From: Pseudochelatococcus contaminans
GTDB lineage: Bacteria; Pseudomonadota; Alphaproteobacteria; Rhizobiales; Beijerinckiaceae
NCBI RefSeq assembly: GCF_014195635.1
Contig: NZ_JACICC010000005.1
Coordinates: forward strand, 1-64,000
Direction: 5' to 3'
Length of the DNA: 64,000 nucleotides
Part shown: positions 18,668-27,827 of the stretch, piece by piece
Position numbering within the stretch: the stretch's first letter is position 1
Layout: each line of letters begins with the position of its first letter
Made by a program: the position numbers and the translations under genes
The notes under the pieces: model-generated
What the model was told of the DNA's origin: nothing
Database searches by the model: none
Seen by the model: the letters and a program-made list of their open reading frames with translations, nothing else

Positions 18668-19627
18668 TTAAGGCCGGTTCGAAGCCAGCACTTTCGCAAA
18701 GCTGATAAACCGTCGCAACGCTGGATTGTCATTGCGTTGAGACCAGACCGCACTAAATGGCACGATATCCTCCATCGCGGTCAACGGAACCAACGCAAGG
18801 TCGGGAACTGGCATGTATACCCATGCCTCGGAAACGAGTGTGATCCCCCTTCCAAGCCCCACAGTGTGCATCAGCGTCTCCTGTATTGCTTTGCGATATT
18901 GAACGGCGGGGTAGGTGCTATAGTCGGCAATGCGCCTGACAATGTAATCACGCACGTCCGGACCTGGCGCATAGCGTGAGACAACGAACAATTCTTCTCG
19001 GAGATCTGACCAGTCCAGCCGCTTCCGTCCCGAGAGTGCATGTGCTTTCGACATCGCGACATAGACCCGCTCGCGCCACAGTTCCAAGGTTTGGCAATCT
19101 GTAACGTCACCGCTACCGGTGAGGAAGGCCACATCCAGCTGGCGCCCCCGAATGGCACGCAGATGCTCACGGCGACCACCATCCCGGATGTCGAGGTCGA
19201 CTCCCGGATGCTCCTGCTCGTATTCCTGAACGAGTTTCCGCAAGAACCCGCCGGCCAAGGTGCTGATGATGCCGACCCTCACCGTTCCTGTTTCTACCCG
19301 GCCGGCCGCGCCAGCAAACTGGATCGCGTGCTCGATCTGAAGCATGGCCGGGAGGATATCGTCGAGAAAGTGTTTGCCGGCATCAGTCAGTCGAACACCG
19401 AAGGGTCCACGTTCAAACAGGCTTACTCCGATCCTGTCTTCAAAATCGCGCACGGCGCGGCTGACGCTCGACTTATCGATGTTGAGGATACTAGCAGCCC
19501 TGCTAAAACTGAGATGTTCGGCGGCCGCCACAACCAGATGCAAGGGGCGTAGGTCCAGCCAGCGCCTGTCCGGAACTTGGTTCGCTCTGTTCACTTTGGC
19601 GAACAGAGACCTTGGCGGACGCGCCAT
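18668..19627 (-). CDS. LysR-family regulator
   Basis: Transcription factor of 319 residues. The N-terminal winged helix-turn-helix covers about residues 22-85 (LVVAAAEHLSFSRAASILNI, KSSVSRAVRDFE, LFERG). A periplasmic-binding-like effector domain spans about 110-310. An AAGGGAG ribosome site precedes the start. The gene converges on the trb/DUF2274 operon, a usual neighbour in this ICE family, and points away from the Mrp operon. Its inducer is unknown. Whether it controls transfer, the cargo or something else cannot be told from sequence. Confidence 0.92.
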   Translation of the reverse strand: MARPPRSLFAKVNRANQVPDRRWLDLRPLHLVVAAAEHLSFSRAASILNIDKSSVSRAVRDFEDRIGVSLFERGPFGVRLTDAGKHFLDDILPAMLQIEHAIQFAGAAGRVETGTVRVGIISTLAGGFLRKLVQEYEQEHPGVDLDIRDGGRREHLRAIRGRQLDVAFLTGSGDVTDCQTLELWRERVYVAMSKAHALSGRKRLDWSDLREELFVVSRYAPGPDVRDYIVRRIADYSTYPAVQYRKAIQETLMHTVGLGRGITLVSEAWVYMPVPDLALVPLTAMEDIVPFSAVWSQRNDNPALRRFISFAKVLASNRP

Positions 19628-19960
19628 GACGTTTCTCCCTTACAGCCTTACAGCCTTCCTCCCAACCTCTTTTTCGAGTATCTGGCGCGAGTACGTTCTA
19701 TCCTGCCTGCTTCGCAACAACGTTCAGGCAATAACCACGACGTCTGCAAAGAGTATCGTCCGAGCAGATGGATGATATTCCACCTCAAAGGCTTGACGTA
19801 TTTCTCGTCGGAGAAAGCACGCTTGTGGCGCCTGGCACAAACGAAGTGAATCTGAACCTAGTCATAGATCTGCGCTGGCATCAGCCCATCCCAGCGGCAC
19901 CAACGCGTTGTACCACCGCCAAAGGCTGGGCGGCGTTTATGAGGCACCTCCTGATCTGGC
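19628..19960. other. Gene-free intergenic stretch
   Basis: The region upstream of lysR contains no supported gene. It probably holds the lysR promoter. Composition shifts to a lower GC content compared with the trb genes. Confidence 0.4.
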
Positions 19961-20161
19961 TTAGAATTGGGTTCCGTTGAGGTCGATACTGTTCCTTGCC
20001 AGCCAAACGACACCAAACATGATAAGCAGAATCACCGCCACACGGACCGCGATCCACCATGAAGGCACTTGGCACGGCTGGGGCGATTGCGGATTTTTTC
20101 GAGCAGCCATCTCTTGCACTACGTGAAGTTCGTTTTGCGCCTGCATTCCAAGGACGATCAT
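19961..20161 (-). CDS. Small single-span membrane protein
   Basis: A 66-residue frame with one clear hydrophobic segment at about residues 40-57 (VAVILLIMFGVVWLA) and a polar N-terminal half. It lies alone between lysR and the Mrp operon, reading leftwards. The ribosome site is weak and no family is recognised, so it may be spurious. The membrane segment and the absence of any competing gene are the only support. Confidence 0.35.
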   Translation of the reverse strand: MIVLGMQAQNELHVVQEMAARKNPQSPQPCQVPSWWIAVRVAVILLIMFGVVWLARNSIDLNGTQF

Positions 20162-20380
20162 AGTAGATTACTTAAAAGAAGTCAGTCTTTTTCAAGAAAG
20201 AATTTATAATTAATAGCAACTGTTCCGAGGTATTCAGGAATATAAACATCCGCGTTCACCGATGTTCATTATGCTTAACATGTAGTATTTTGAAGAACGC
20301 GTCACCGCGCCTACCCTCAGAGGGTAATTAGTCAACGATATCAATAATATTATCCGCCATTATCGCCAACATTTCGAAAC

Positions 20381-20396
20381 TGGCATGGAAGCTGCA
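20381..20396 (+). promoter_or_regulatory. Candidate sigma-54 promoter for the Mrp operon
   Basis: The sequence TGGCATGGAAGCTGCA matches the -24/-12 consensus TGGCAC-N5-TTGCA at 9 of 11 defined positions, with the invariant GG and GC at correct spacing. It ends 31 bases before mrpA. A sigma-54-dependent activator is encoded at the end of the same gene run (29294-30607), which makes the match meaningful. Confidence 0.55.
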
Positions 20397-20424
20397 ATGA
20401 AGTTTTCGTCAACGAAAGCTTCAT
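20397..20424. promoter_or_regulatory. Leader inverted repeat before mrpA
   Basis: ATGAAGTTTTCG and CGAAAGCTTCAT form 12-base arms around TCAA, with one T/G wobble mismatch. The repeat begins right after the candidate -12 box and ends three bases before the mrpA ATG, covering the ribosome-binding region. It may be a leader hairpin limiting translation, or an operator. Confidence 0.45.
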
Positions 20425-20427
20425 ACG

Positions 20428-22728
20428 ATGATCCTGCTCGCCCTAGTCATGTTCGCCTTCGCTCTCGCTCCCTTCGTTGGAGCCATAGGCGGACGTTCCT
20501 CACCGTTCGTAGCAATCATTCCTTTGCTGCTTTTTGTCGCCTTCTGCGTCCTGTTACCCGAGATCGCAGAGGGGGGCACCTTGCTGGAGACGCATCGCTG
20601 GATTCCGAGCATCGGGATCGCGGCCGCGTTCCGGCTGGATGGTTTGTCGCTCACTTTCGCCCTTTTGATTTCTGGCATCGGATGCGCGGTGTTCCTCTAT
20701 GCTTCGGCCTATCTGCGAGGTGAGCCGCGTCTTGTGCGCTTTTACACCATTATAACTCTGTTCATGGCCTCGATGCTCGGCGCTGTTCTTGCCGACGACC
20801 TCGTGCTTCTGGTCGTATTCTGGGAGCTGACCAGCATCACCTCGTTTCTGCTGATCGGCCATACGCCCGAACAGGAACGGTCACGGCGCTCGGCCCAGCA
20901 AGGCTTTCTGGTCACGGTTGCGGGCGGCCTGGCGATGCTGGCCGGCGTCATCCTGCTCGGCTCTGTGGCTGACACCTTCTCGATCACGGAGATTCTTGGC
21001 AAGGGTGAGATGATCGCGGCAGATCCCTTGGCACCCGCGATCATCATCCTGATCGCGGCCGGCGCATTTGCCAAGTCCGCGCAAGCCCCACTTCATTCGT
21101 GGCTGGCCAATGCTATGGTCGCACCAACGCCGGTCTCGGCCTATCTGCATTCCGCGACGATGGTGAAGCTCGGCGTCTACCTGCTCGCCCGCTTCGACCC
21201 GGTCTTTTCTGATCATGCGCTCTGGATCGCGCTGCTGACAGGATTCGGAGCAGCGACGATGCTGACGGGCTCCGTACTGGCAATGCGTGAGACGGATTTG
21301 AAACGGGTGCTCGCGTATTCGACCATCGTTTCCCTCGGTACGCTGATCATGCTCATCGGCATTCCGGGTGAGCTTGCCGCGGTTGCTGTCGTCACCTTCC
21401 TGATCGTACATGCGCTCTACAAGGCGTGCCTTTTCCTCGTCGCCGGCATCATCGACCACGAGACGGGCACACGGGATTCTTCCGCGCTCGGCGGAATGCG
21501 GCACTTCATGCCGATCACGGCGGCAGTTGCTCTGATGGGTGGTCTGTCGATGGCCGGCCTGCCGCCTTCCATCGGCTTCGCGGCCAAGGAACTGGTTTAC
21601 GAGACGGGGCTGGCAGCGTCCGCCGGATGGGCGCTGGTTGCGGTCGCACTTCTCGCCAACGCCGCTATGGTCGTGGTCGCAGCCGTAGTTGCCGTACGCT
21701 GCTTTTCTGGCGACCTGTCGGCGACACCCAAAACCCCACATGACCCCGGTTTCGCCATGTTGGCCGGCCCCATTGTTCTGGCTCTTCTCGGCCTTCTTTT
21801 CGGGATTGCGCCATGGCTGGTCGGCAATGGTCTGATTGTTCCAGCCGCCAGCGCCATTGCTGGAGAACCGATCACTTTCACGCTGTCACTCTGGCACGGC
21901 TTCACACCGATGCTCGCCTTGAGCGTGCTGACCCTGGTGCTGGGCGTGTTCGCCTATCGGCGTTGGAGCACCATCCGCTCCCGCATGGCGGGGATTCATC
22001 AGATCGACGATTGGGGACCGGACAAGCTCTACGACCGCCTCATCATAGGTCTGCAATCCGTCTCCACATGGGTGACACACCAAATCCAACCTGGAAGCCT
22101 GCGCAGCTATGTCGCGCGGACGCTGTTCATCATGTCTCTGGCGGCCTTCGTCACATTGATCCTGCGTGGCGGGTACGAACTACCTTCTTTTGCAAATAGC
22201 CTGGGACCGGACCTCGTCATTGCAATCCTGCTGATCGTGTCCAGCCTTGCCGTCGCACGCGCCCGCAACTTTGTATCGGGCATTGTGGCAGCCGGCATGG
22301 TTGGTTTCACCGTGGCTTTGTTGTTCCTGTTTCAGGGCGCGCCCGATCTCGCCTTTACCCAGTTCTCGGTCGAGGCGCTGGCAATCATCATCATGCTCGC
22401 CATCGTCGGACGGATGCCATTTCGCGATCGCGACAGCCGCATACATAAAGAGCGCCTGCGCGACCTCTTCATCGCCGGCGGCACCGGCGTGACCGCCGCC
22501 CTGGTTCTGCTTGCGGTACTCGCTCAACCCTTCGATGGGCGATTGTCTGATTTCTTCCGGGCAGCAAGCGTTCCGGAAGCCCATGGGCGCAACCTTGTCA
22601 ACGTCATCCTCGTCGACTTCCGCGCTCTGGACACGCTGGGCGAAATCACGGTGCTTGGCCTTGCCGCCATTGCCGCTGCGGCCGTTCTGGCTGGCTTGCG
22701 GCGCGCCACTGCGGAGAAAAGCAAATGA
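20428..22728 (+). CDS. mrpA: Mrp antiporter subunit A
   Basis: Large membrane subunit of the Mrp (Mnh/Pha) Na+(K+)/H+ antiporter, 766 residues with about 20 hydrophobic helices. It is related to the NuoL subunit of complex I. The proton-antiporter core shows [14 protein letters not shown], the [20 protein letters not shown] segment and [15 protein letters not shown]-terminal MnhB-like region begins around residue 600 ([30 protein letters not shown]). The length is usual for a stand-alone MrpA. It opens the operon behind a sigma-54-like element. Its stop overlaps mrpB. Confidence 0.95.
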   Translation: MILLALVMFAFALAPFVGAIGGRSSPFVAIIPLLLFVAFCVLLPEIAEGGTLLETHRWIPSIGIAAAFRLDGLSLTFALLISGIGCAVFLYASAYLRGEPRLVRFYTIITLFMASMLGAVLADDLVLLVVFWELTSITSFLLIGHTPEQERSRRSAQQGFLVTVAGGLAMLAGVILLGSVADTFSITEILGKGEMIAADPLAPAIIILIAAGAFAKSAQAPLHSWLANAMVAPTPVSAYLHSATMVKLGVYLLARFDPVFSDHALWIALLTGFGAATMLTGSVLAMRETDLKRVLAYSTIVSLGTLIMLIGIPGELAAVAVVTFLIVHALYKACLFLVAGIIDHETGTRDSSALGGMRHFMPITAAVALMGGLSMAGLPPSIGFAAKELVYETGLAASAGWALVAVALLANAAMVVVAAVVAVRCFSGDLSATPKTPHDPGFAMLAGPIVLALLGLLFGIAPWLVGNGLIVPAASAIAGEPITFTLSLWHGFTPMLALSVLTLVLGVFAYRRWSTIRSRMAGIHQIDDWGPDKLYDRLIIGLQSVSTWVTHQIQPGSLRSYVARTLFIMSLAAFVTLILRGGYELPSFANSLGPDLVIAILLIVSSLAVARARNFVSGIVAAGMVGFTVALLFLFQGAPDLAFTQFSVEALAIIIMLAIVGRMPFRDRDSRIHKERLRDLFIAGGTGVTAALVLLAVLAQPFDGRLSDFFRAASVPEAHGRNLVNVILVDFRALDTLGEITVLGLAAIAAAAVLAGLRRATAEKSK

Positions 22729-23120
22729 ACTCCATCATCCTTCAAACAACCAGCAGGCTGATCCTGCCGGCCGCTCTCGTCTTCTCAGTCTATGTGCTGT
22801 TACGCGGCCATAACGAGCCCGGCGGCGGGTTCATCGGTGGGCTGATCGCAGCGGCAGGCATCGCCGTTCACGCCATTCCGCGCGGGCGCACCGCCCTGTT
22901 CGCCATGCTGCGGGTGTGGCCAAAGACGTTGATCGGGGCGGGCATTCTGCTCGCGATCATCTCGGGTATGCCGTCGCTACTGCTTTCCGAACCGTTCCTG
23001 ACGCATCAATGGCCGTTCGCTTCGCTGCCTATCGGCACCACGCTCGTTTTCGATGTTGGTGTGTATCTCGTCGTAATCGGCTCCGTGCTGACCTTCCTGT
23101 CCTACTATCTGGAGCGCTGA
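22725..23120 (+). CDS. mrpB: Mrp antiporter subunit B
   Basis: Subunit B of the Mrp antiporter, 131 residues with four predicted membrane helices. The family motif [17 protein letters not shown] is at about residues 25-42, followed by [16 protein letters not shown]. It packs against MrpA in known Mrp complexes. A four-base overlap with mrpA and a one-base gap to mrpC show it belongs to the same transcript. Confidence 0.95.
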   Translation: MNSIILQTTSRLILPAALVFSVYVLLRGHNEPGGGFIGGLIAAAGIAVHAIPRGRTALFAMLRVWPKTLIGAGILLAIISGMPSLLLSEPFLTHQWPFASLPIGTTLVFDVGVYLVVIGSVLTFLSYYLER

Positions 23121-23121
23121 G

Positions 23122-23514
23122 ATGGAGCCTGTCTTTGCCATAGCATTCGGCGTGATGGTGGCCGTGGCCGCCTATCTTCTGATGTCGCGCAACGTGCTTC
23201 GAATCGTTCTCGGCCTGCTTGTTTTGGGTAACGCGGCGAACCTTTCGATCTTCACCGCGGGCCGGTTGGAGAGCCGCGTGCCACCGCTGGTTCCCGCCGG
23301 TGAAGCGGCATTGGCGGGCGGAGCCAACCCTCTGCCCCAGGCACTAATCCTGACGGCGATCGTGATCTCCTTCGCCCTGGTCGCATTCACCGTCGTTCTG
23401 TTCGAAAGCGCGCATCGCCGCCTCGGCACGCTCGACGCCGACGCCATGCGGGAAGCCGAGCCATTGCCACAGGCCACGACCAAGAAGTCCCGTAAGGTGG
23501 AGGAATCCGCCTGA
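23122..23514 (+). CDS. mrpC: Mrp antiporter subunit C (NuoK-like)
   Basis: Subunit C of the Mrp antiporter, homologous to NuoK of complex I, 130 residues with three hydrophobic helices. The motif YLLMSRNVLRIVLGLLVLGNAANL lies near residues 14-37 and ANPLPQALILTAIVI near 70-85. The charged C-terminal tail is cytoplasmic. The stop overlaps the mrpD start by one base. Confidence 0.95.
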   Translation: MEPVFAIAFGVMVAVAAYLLMSRNVLRIVLGLLVLGNAANLSIFTAGRLESRVPPLVPAGEAALAGGANPLPQALILTAIVISFALVAFTVVLFESAHRRLGTLDADAMREAEPLPQATTKKSRKVEESA

Positions 23515-25049
23515 TGAGCGCGCACATCCTGCTAACGCTTCCCATCCTGTTTCCAGCTCTCGGAGTCGCTCTCTGCGCGCTGTTCTGGTCCAACAAACCT
23601 GTGCAACGCATCGTCAGTTTGGTTGCGAGCGTCGGGCTTCTTGGTTCGGCACTAGCACTCACGGCGGCGGTTTATGACGGGACCGTGCTCGCAACCAGTT
23701 TCGGTAATTGGGATGCACCGTTCGGCATAGTCTTCGTGGCCGATATGTTCGCGGCCGCAATGGTGTTGATCACCGGCATCATGGCCGTCGCCATTGGCAT
23801 CTACGGTCTGAATGGCGATATCGAGCCCAGGGAAAATGCCTTCTATCACTTGCTCTACCAAGGCCTGCTGCTTGGCGTAACCGGCGCGTTCCTGACGGGT
23901 GATATTTTCAATCTCTATGTCTGGTTCGAGATCATGCTGATCTCGTCCTTTGGCCTGCTGGCGCTCGGCGGCACGCGCGCCCAACTCGATGCAGGCATCA
24001 AATATGTCACGCTGAACCTGATCGCGACGACGTTCTTTCTCATCACCGTTGCATTCCTCTATGGGATCACCGGCACGCTCAACATGGCAGATTTAGCCCG
24101 CGTGCTGCCGACTTTGGAAAATCAGGGGCTGGTCACGACGCTCGCCGTCATGTTCCTGATGGCCTTCGGTTCCAAGGCGGCGGTGTTCCCGCTCTTCTAC
24201 TGGCTGCCGGCTGCCTATCACACCGCATCTGCTCCGATCGTCGCCATTTTCGCGGCTTTGCTCACCAAGGTCGGTGTCTACGCCATCATCCGCACCTTCA
24301 CGCTGCTATTCGACGGCGATGCGGGCTATACGGGGCCGATCGTGGCGGGTATCGCCATCTTCACCATGGTGACGGGTGTTTTGGGCGCGGCGGCGCATTT
24401 CGACATCCGCCGCATCCTCTCCTTCCACATCATCAGCCAGATCGGCTACATGCTGTTCGGCATCGCCGTCGCTACACCGCTCGCTGTCGGCGGCTCGATC
24501 CTCTACGTTATCCACCACATCATCGTTAAGGCGAACCTGTTTCTGATCGCAGGGGTGATCGAGCGCGCCGGAGGCTCGTTCGATCTGAAAAAACTCGGCG
24601 GTCTCTATGCGAGCTTGCCGATGCTAGGTGTTCTTTTCCTAATCCCGGCACTGTCGCTCGCAGGTCTGCCGCCGCTCTCGGGCTTTTGGTCGAAATTCAC
24701 AGTCATCAAGGCCAGTCTAGATGCCAACCATATCGCACTTGCCGTGTCGGGCCTGCTGGTCGGGCTTCTGACACTCTACTCGATGTTGAAGATCTGGAAC
24801 GAGGCATTCTGGAAGGCCGCGCCAGCAAGTTCGGCTGAGCCCCTCCGCGCCTGGCAAGCCGATCGCAAGACCCGGCTCCTCATGCTCACGCCGATTGTGG
24901 CACTCGCCGCCATCACGCTTACCATCGGACTGTTCGCCGAACCCTTCGTGGACTTTTCGATGCGCGCCGGCGCTCAGCTCCTCGACAAGACCAGCTACAT
25001 AGATGCCGTCTTCGGCCCTTCCCAAAATATCACGGAGGTAAACCCATGA
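23514..25049 (+). CDS. mrpD: Mrp antiporter subunit D (NuoN/M-like)
   Basis: Second antiporter-like subunit of 511 residues with about 14 membrane helices, related to NuoM/NuoN. Diagnostic segments are YVWFEIMLISSFGLLALGG (glutamate in helix 5), FGSKAAVFPLFYWLPAAYHT (lysine in helix 7) and FHIISQIGYMLFG. MrpA and MrpD both belong to the ion-translocating part of the complex. It overlaps mrpC by one base and mrpE by four. Confidence 0.95.
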   Translation: MSAHILLTLPILFPALGVALCALFWSNKPVQRIVSLVASVGLLGSALALTAAVYDGTVLATSFGNWDAPFGIVFVADMFAAAMVLITGIMAVAIGIYGLNGDIEPRENAFYHLLYQGLLLGVTGAFLTGDIFNLYVWFEIMLISSFGLLALGGTRAQLDAGIKYVTLNLIATTFFLITVAFLYGITGTLNMADLARVLPTLENQGLVTTLAVMFLMAFGSKAAVFPLFYWLPAAYHTASAPIVAIFAALLTKVGVYAIIRTFTLLFDGDAGYTGPIVAGIAIFTMVTGVLGAAAHFDIRRILSFHIISQIGYMLFGIAVATPLAVGGSILYVIHHIIVKANLFLIAGVIERAGGSFDLKKLGGLYASLPMLGVLFLIPALSLAGLPPLSGFWSKFTVIKASLDANHIALAVSGLLVGLLTLYSMLKIWNEAFWKAAPASSAEPLRAWQADRKTRLLMLTPIVALAAITLTIGLFAEPFVDFSMRAGAQLLDKTSYIDAVFGPSQNITEVNP

Positions 25050-25366
25050 GCGCGCTCCTCGCCTGGTTGCGGCTGACCGGCCTGTTCTTCAGAGACCTGG
25101 CGCTTTCGGTCAAGGACGTCGCCATCACCGTGATAGATCCGCATCGGCCAATCCATTCGGCCATTCTTGCTGTTCCACTTGATGTCAAAAGCGATGCGGG
25201 GATCACGCTTCTTGCCAACATGATCACGCTGACGCCCGGCACCACCAGCCTGCATGTCAGCGAAGACCGCAAGACGCTCTATTGCCATGTGCTCAACGCC
25301 TCCGATCAGAGCGTGGCCGACATCAAGAACGGCTTCGAACGCTGCGTGAAAGAGGTGCTGTCATGA
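25046..25366 (+). CDS. mrpE: Mrp antiporter subunit E, short form
   Basis: Subunit E of the Mrp antiporter, 106 residues. The conserved core is intact: HSAILAVPLDVKSDAGITLL, ANMITLTPGTTSLHV, then a C-terminal cytoplasmic domain. Typical MrpE proteins are about 155-165 residues with two or three membrane helices before this core; those helices are missing here. The start is fixed by a four-base overlap with mrpD and I see no frameshift, so the short form seems genuine. The stop overlaps mrpF. Confidence 0.88.
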   Translation: MSALLAWLRLTGLFFRDLALSVKDVAITVIDPHRPIHSAILAVPLDVKSDAGITLLANMITLTPGTTSLHVSEDRKTLYCHVLNASDQSVADIKNGFERCVKEVLS

Positions 25367-25659
25367 TGATCGAGACCGTTCAAACAGTCGGCACCGTCCT
25401 TACGGTCGCTCTGTTGCTCGCCGCGATGGTCTGCGCCGGCATCCGCATCGTGCGGGGACCGAGCGGGCCTGACCGCGTGGTCGCACTGGATCTGCTGGGG
25501 ATCCTTGGCGTGAGCGCCGCCGGAATGGCCGTGATCGTATCGGGCTCAACCGCATTTATCGATATCGCGCTCGGCGTCGCTCTGGTCAGTTTCCTCGCCG
25601 CTGTCGCCTTCGCCGGCTTCATCGAACATGGCTCCATTGAAGAGGAGGAGGAACAATGA
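25363..25659 (+). CDS. mrpF: Mrp antiporter subunit F
   Basis: Subunit F of the Mrp antiporter, 98 residues with three hydrophobic helices. The family motif RIVRGPSGPDRVVALDLLG is at about residues 28-46. The C-terminus ends in an acidic run (HGSIEEEEEQ). Tandem ATG codons at 25363 and 25366 are alternative starts. The stop overlaps the next gene by four bases. Confidence 0.93.
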   Translation: MMIETVQTVGTVLTVALLLAAMVCAGIRIVRGPSGPDRVVALDLLGILGVSAAGMAVIVSGSTAFIDIALGVALVSFLAAVAFAGFIEHGSIEEEEEQ

Positions 25660-27818
25660 CCGCCCTTCTTTCGGTTTTCTTCACTGTCTCCGGAGCGGCC
25701 ATCTGCCTTCTCGCCGCTGTGGGGGTCCTCCGCTTGCCGGATTTCTTCATGCGCCTGCATGCCGCCACCAAGGCAGGCGTGGCTGGTTGCGGGCTTATCC
25801 TGGTCGGTGTCGCTTTCGCCGAGCCGTCTCCCGGCATGTGGATCAAGGTGGCGATCGCGGTAATTTTCCTGCTCATGACAACGCCGGTTGCCGGGCACCT
25901 ACTTGCGCGCGCCGGCTATGTCGGCGGAGTGCCACTGTGGACAGGCACGCGAAAAGATCAGCTCCAAGGTGAACTTCGCCGAGGCAATTTCGACCGCCTG
26001 CCCGGCATCGAACCTCTTTACACAGGGTTCGATCAGGAGGTGTCAGGTCGGGAGCAAACACAGGCTCGTCTCCCCGCCATCAAAGACATCAGATTCGGTG
26101 TCATCCGCGATCAGGTGGATTTTGTTGCATCGCGAGCCCTTGCACTGGCCGACACGACAGGGATTAGGCCATCCGCACATGTCATAATCGATGAAGGCAT
26201 GGTGGACGCGACCCGTGATCCGGCCAACACCCACGACGTCGTCGAGCGGTTTGCCCAACAGGCGCTTGAACAGCTCAATGCTCTGATCAGTCACGCAGGC
26301 CAGTCTGTCGATATCCGTACCGAGGAAGGCGATCCTGAAGATTTGCTCGCCGTAGCCGGAGGGGCCGACGTGCTGCTTCTCATGCCGTCGGAGGGGTGGT
26401 TCCATCATGGCGCGGACCTGCCCACGCCAGGTATGAGCTGGGGTCCTGATGGTCTTCTGCGCTTGCCCAGCCTGCACGGCGGCCCCGTTCTTTTCGTCGG
26501 CTCCCGTCCCGCTCCCGTGGACAATCAGCAGGTTGTAATCCGCGACGACGGGGCCGCGCACATTCTCGATGTCATCGAGTGGGCTCTGTCTAACGGGCTG
26601 TGGCGCAATCCGAAACTTCATCTGGTTTGGCAGGGAGACGAACTGCGTCAACAAGAGGTCGCGGCGATCGCCGTCAGATTCGGCGCTACGCTAACACTTC
26701 ATCAGATGGCATCCGTCAAGCCAGGCGATTCCGAAATACCGGAGCACCTTGCGGGCGCTGATGCACTCATTTTGGGAAAGACGCCAAGGCCGTTGCGCAC
26801 AAAATGGTACGGCCACAAATGGACCGAGAGAATCTCCCCCGGCTGGAAGGGAGAGGTTCTTCTCTTTGAAGACGCACTGGACGAAAGCACATTGCAGACG
26901 CGCTTTCGACTATCGGACGTCGGCATTGGACCGGCAACCCGCGTAACACAAAGGCTCGGTGAGGCGCTCAGCTTCACCGAGAACGAACGGCGGGCCATGC
27001 GACGGAATGGCGGTCAAAATGACAGTCCCGCCAGTGTCTCGGAAATCGTCGTAACATTGGCTAACGGCGCACATGCCGATGAGACTATCGATCAGGCCAT
27101 AACGCTTGCAAGGACGCATCGTATTCCGCTGGTCGGGCTTGCTGTCGTCGACACGAAGATGTTGCGCTATGCCGGGCCCCTGCCTGTCGGAGGCATCTCC
27201 TACGCGGCCAATCTGAGACGCAACCTCCTCGAGAAAGCACGACGTTCTCTGGCGGACACCGTTCAGTCGTTTGAACAGCGCGCTCAAACAGCGGGCGTTT
27301 CCTTCTCCCTTTTCATGGAAGAAGGCGATCCGGTGAAAATATTGCGGACCAGGCAACGTCCGCGAACGCTCATGCTTATCGGCCGCGATAGCTGGTTCGA
27401 CCATGGCGTCGGTGAAGGCCGCGCCAATCCGCTGGAATATCTCGCGCGGCGAGGAATATATCCGCTCATCAGCGTCGCGAAATCACCAGACGAAGTCCAG
27501 ACGATCAGTTTCGTTCATGATGGCACCCCACACAGTGACAGGATGTTGCAGTGGTTTTTAGCTACCAACCCATGGCCGGAGGCCAAGCTGCGCCTGCTTC
27601 CGGATCCAGCCATTCGTGACGAGGAAATCGACGCGGCGCGCAAAATTTCAGCTGCAACCCTCGAGATGGAAGAGGAACGCGGAGACGTATTCTCTAAACG
27701 CTCACAGCGACCGGACGTCCTGATTTTTGGAAATGAAGGACATGTCGGATGGATCAATCGTGCCCGAGCGATTTCCCGTCCCGATTATTCCGACATTCCC
27801 ATAGTCGTTTTCGGTTGA
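25656..27818 (+). CDS. mrpG: MrpG fused to universal-stress-protein-like domains
   Basis: A 720-residue protein. Residues 1-95 are a recognisable MrpG subunit with three helices (GVLRLPDFFMRLHAATKAGVAG, then LMTTPVAGHLLARAGY). Normal MrpG is 100-150 residues. The remaining 600 residues are soluble and look like paired universal-stress-protein units: EEGDP followed 23-25 residues later by a WF-x-HG motif occurs twice, at about 223-251 and 555-583. The cytosolic part could sense nucleotide, pH or ion status and gate the antiporter or feed the downstream kinase; this is inference. There is no internal stop, frameshift or start signal suggesting two genes. The kinase gene follows after nine bases. 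Confidence 0.85.
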   Translation: MTALLSVFFTVSGAAICLLAAVGVLRLPDFFMRLHAATKAGVAGCGLILVGVAFAEPSPGMWIKVAIAVIFLLMTTPVAGHLLARAGYVGGVPLWTGTRKDQLQGELRRGNFDRLPGIEPLYTGFDQEVSGREQTQARLPAIKDIRFGVIRDQVDFVASRALALADTTGIRPSAHVIIDEGMVDATRDPANTHDVVERFAQQALEQLNALISHAGQSVDIRTEEGDPEDLLAVAGGADVLLLMPSEGWFHHGADLPTPGMSWGPDGLLRLPSLHGGPVLFVGSRPAPVDNQQVVIRDDGAAHILDVIEWALSNGLWRNPKLHLVWQGDELRQQEVAAIAVRFGATLTLHQMASVKPGDSEIPEHLAGADALILGKTPRPLRTKWYGHKWTERISPGWKGEVLLFEDALDESTLQTRFRLSDVGIGPATRVTQRLGEALSFTENERRAMRRNGGQNDSPASVSEIVVTLANGAHADETIDQAITLARTHRIPLVGLAVVDTKMLRYAGPLPVGGISYAANLRRNLLEKARRSLADTVQSFEQRAQTAGVSFSLFMEEGDPVKILRTRQRPRTLMLIGRDSWFDHGVGEGRANPLEYLARRGIYPLISVAKSPDEVQTISFVHDGTPHSDRMLQWFLATNPWPEAKLRLLPDPAIRDEEIDAARKISAATLEMEEERGDVFSKRSQRPDVLIFGNEGHVGWINRARAISRPDYSDIPIVVFG

Positions 27819-27827
27819 GTTGATGCC

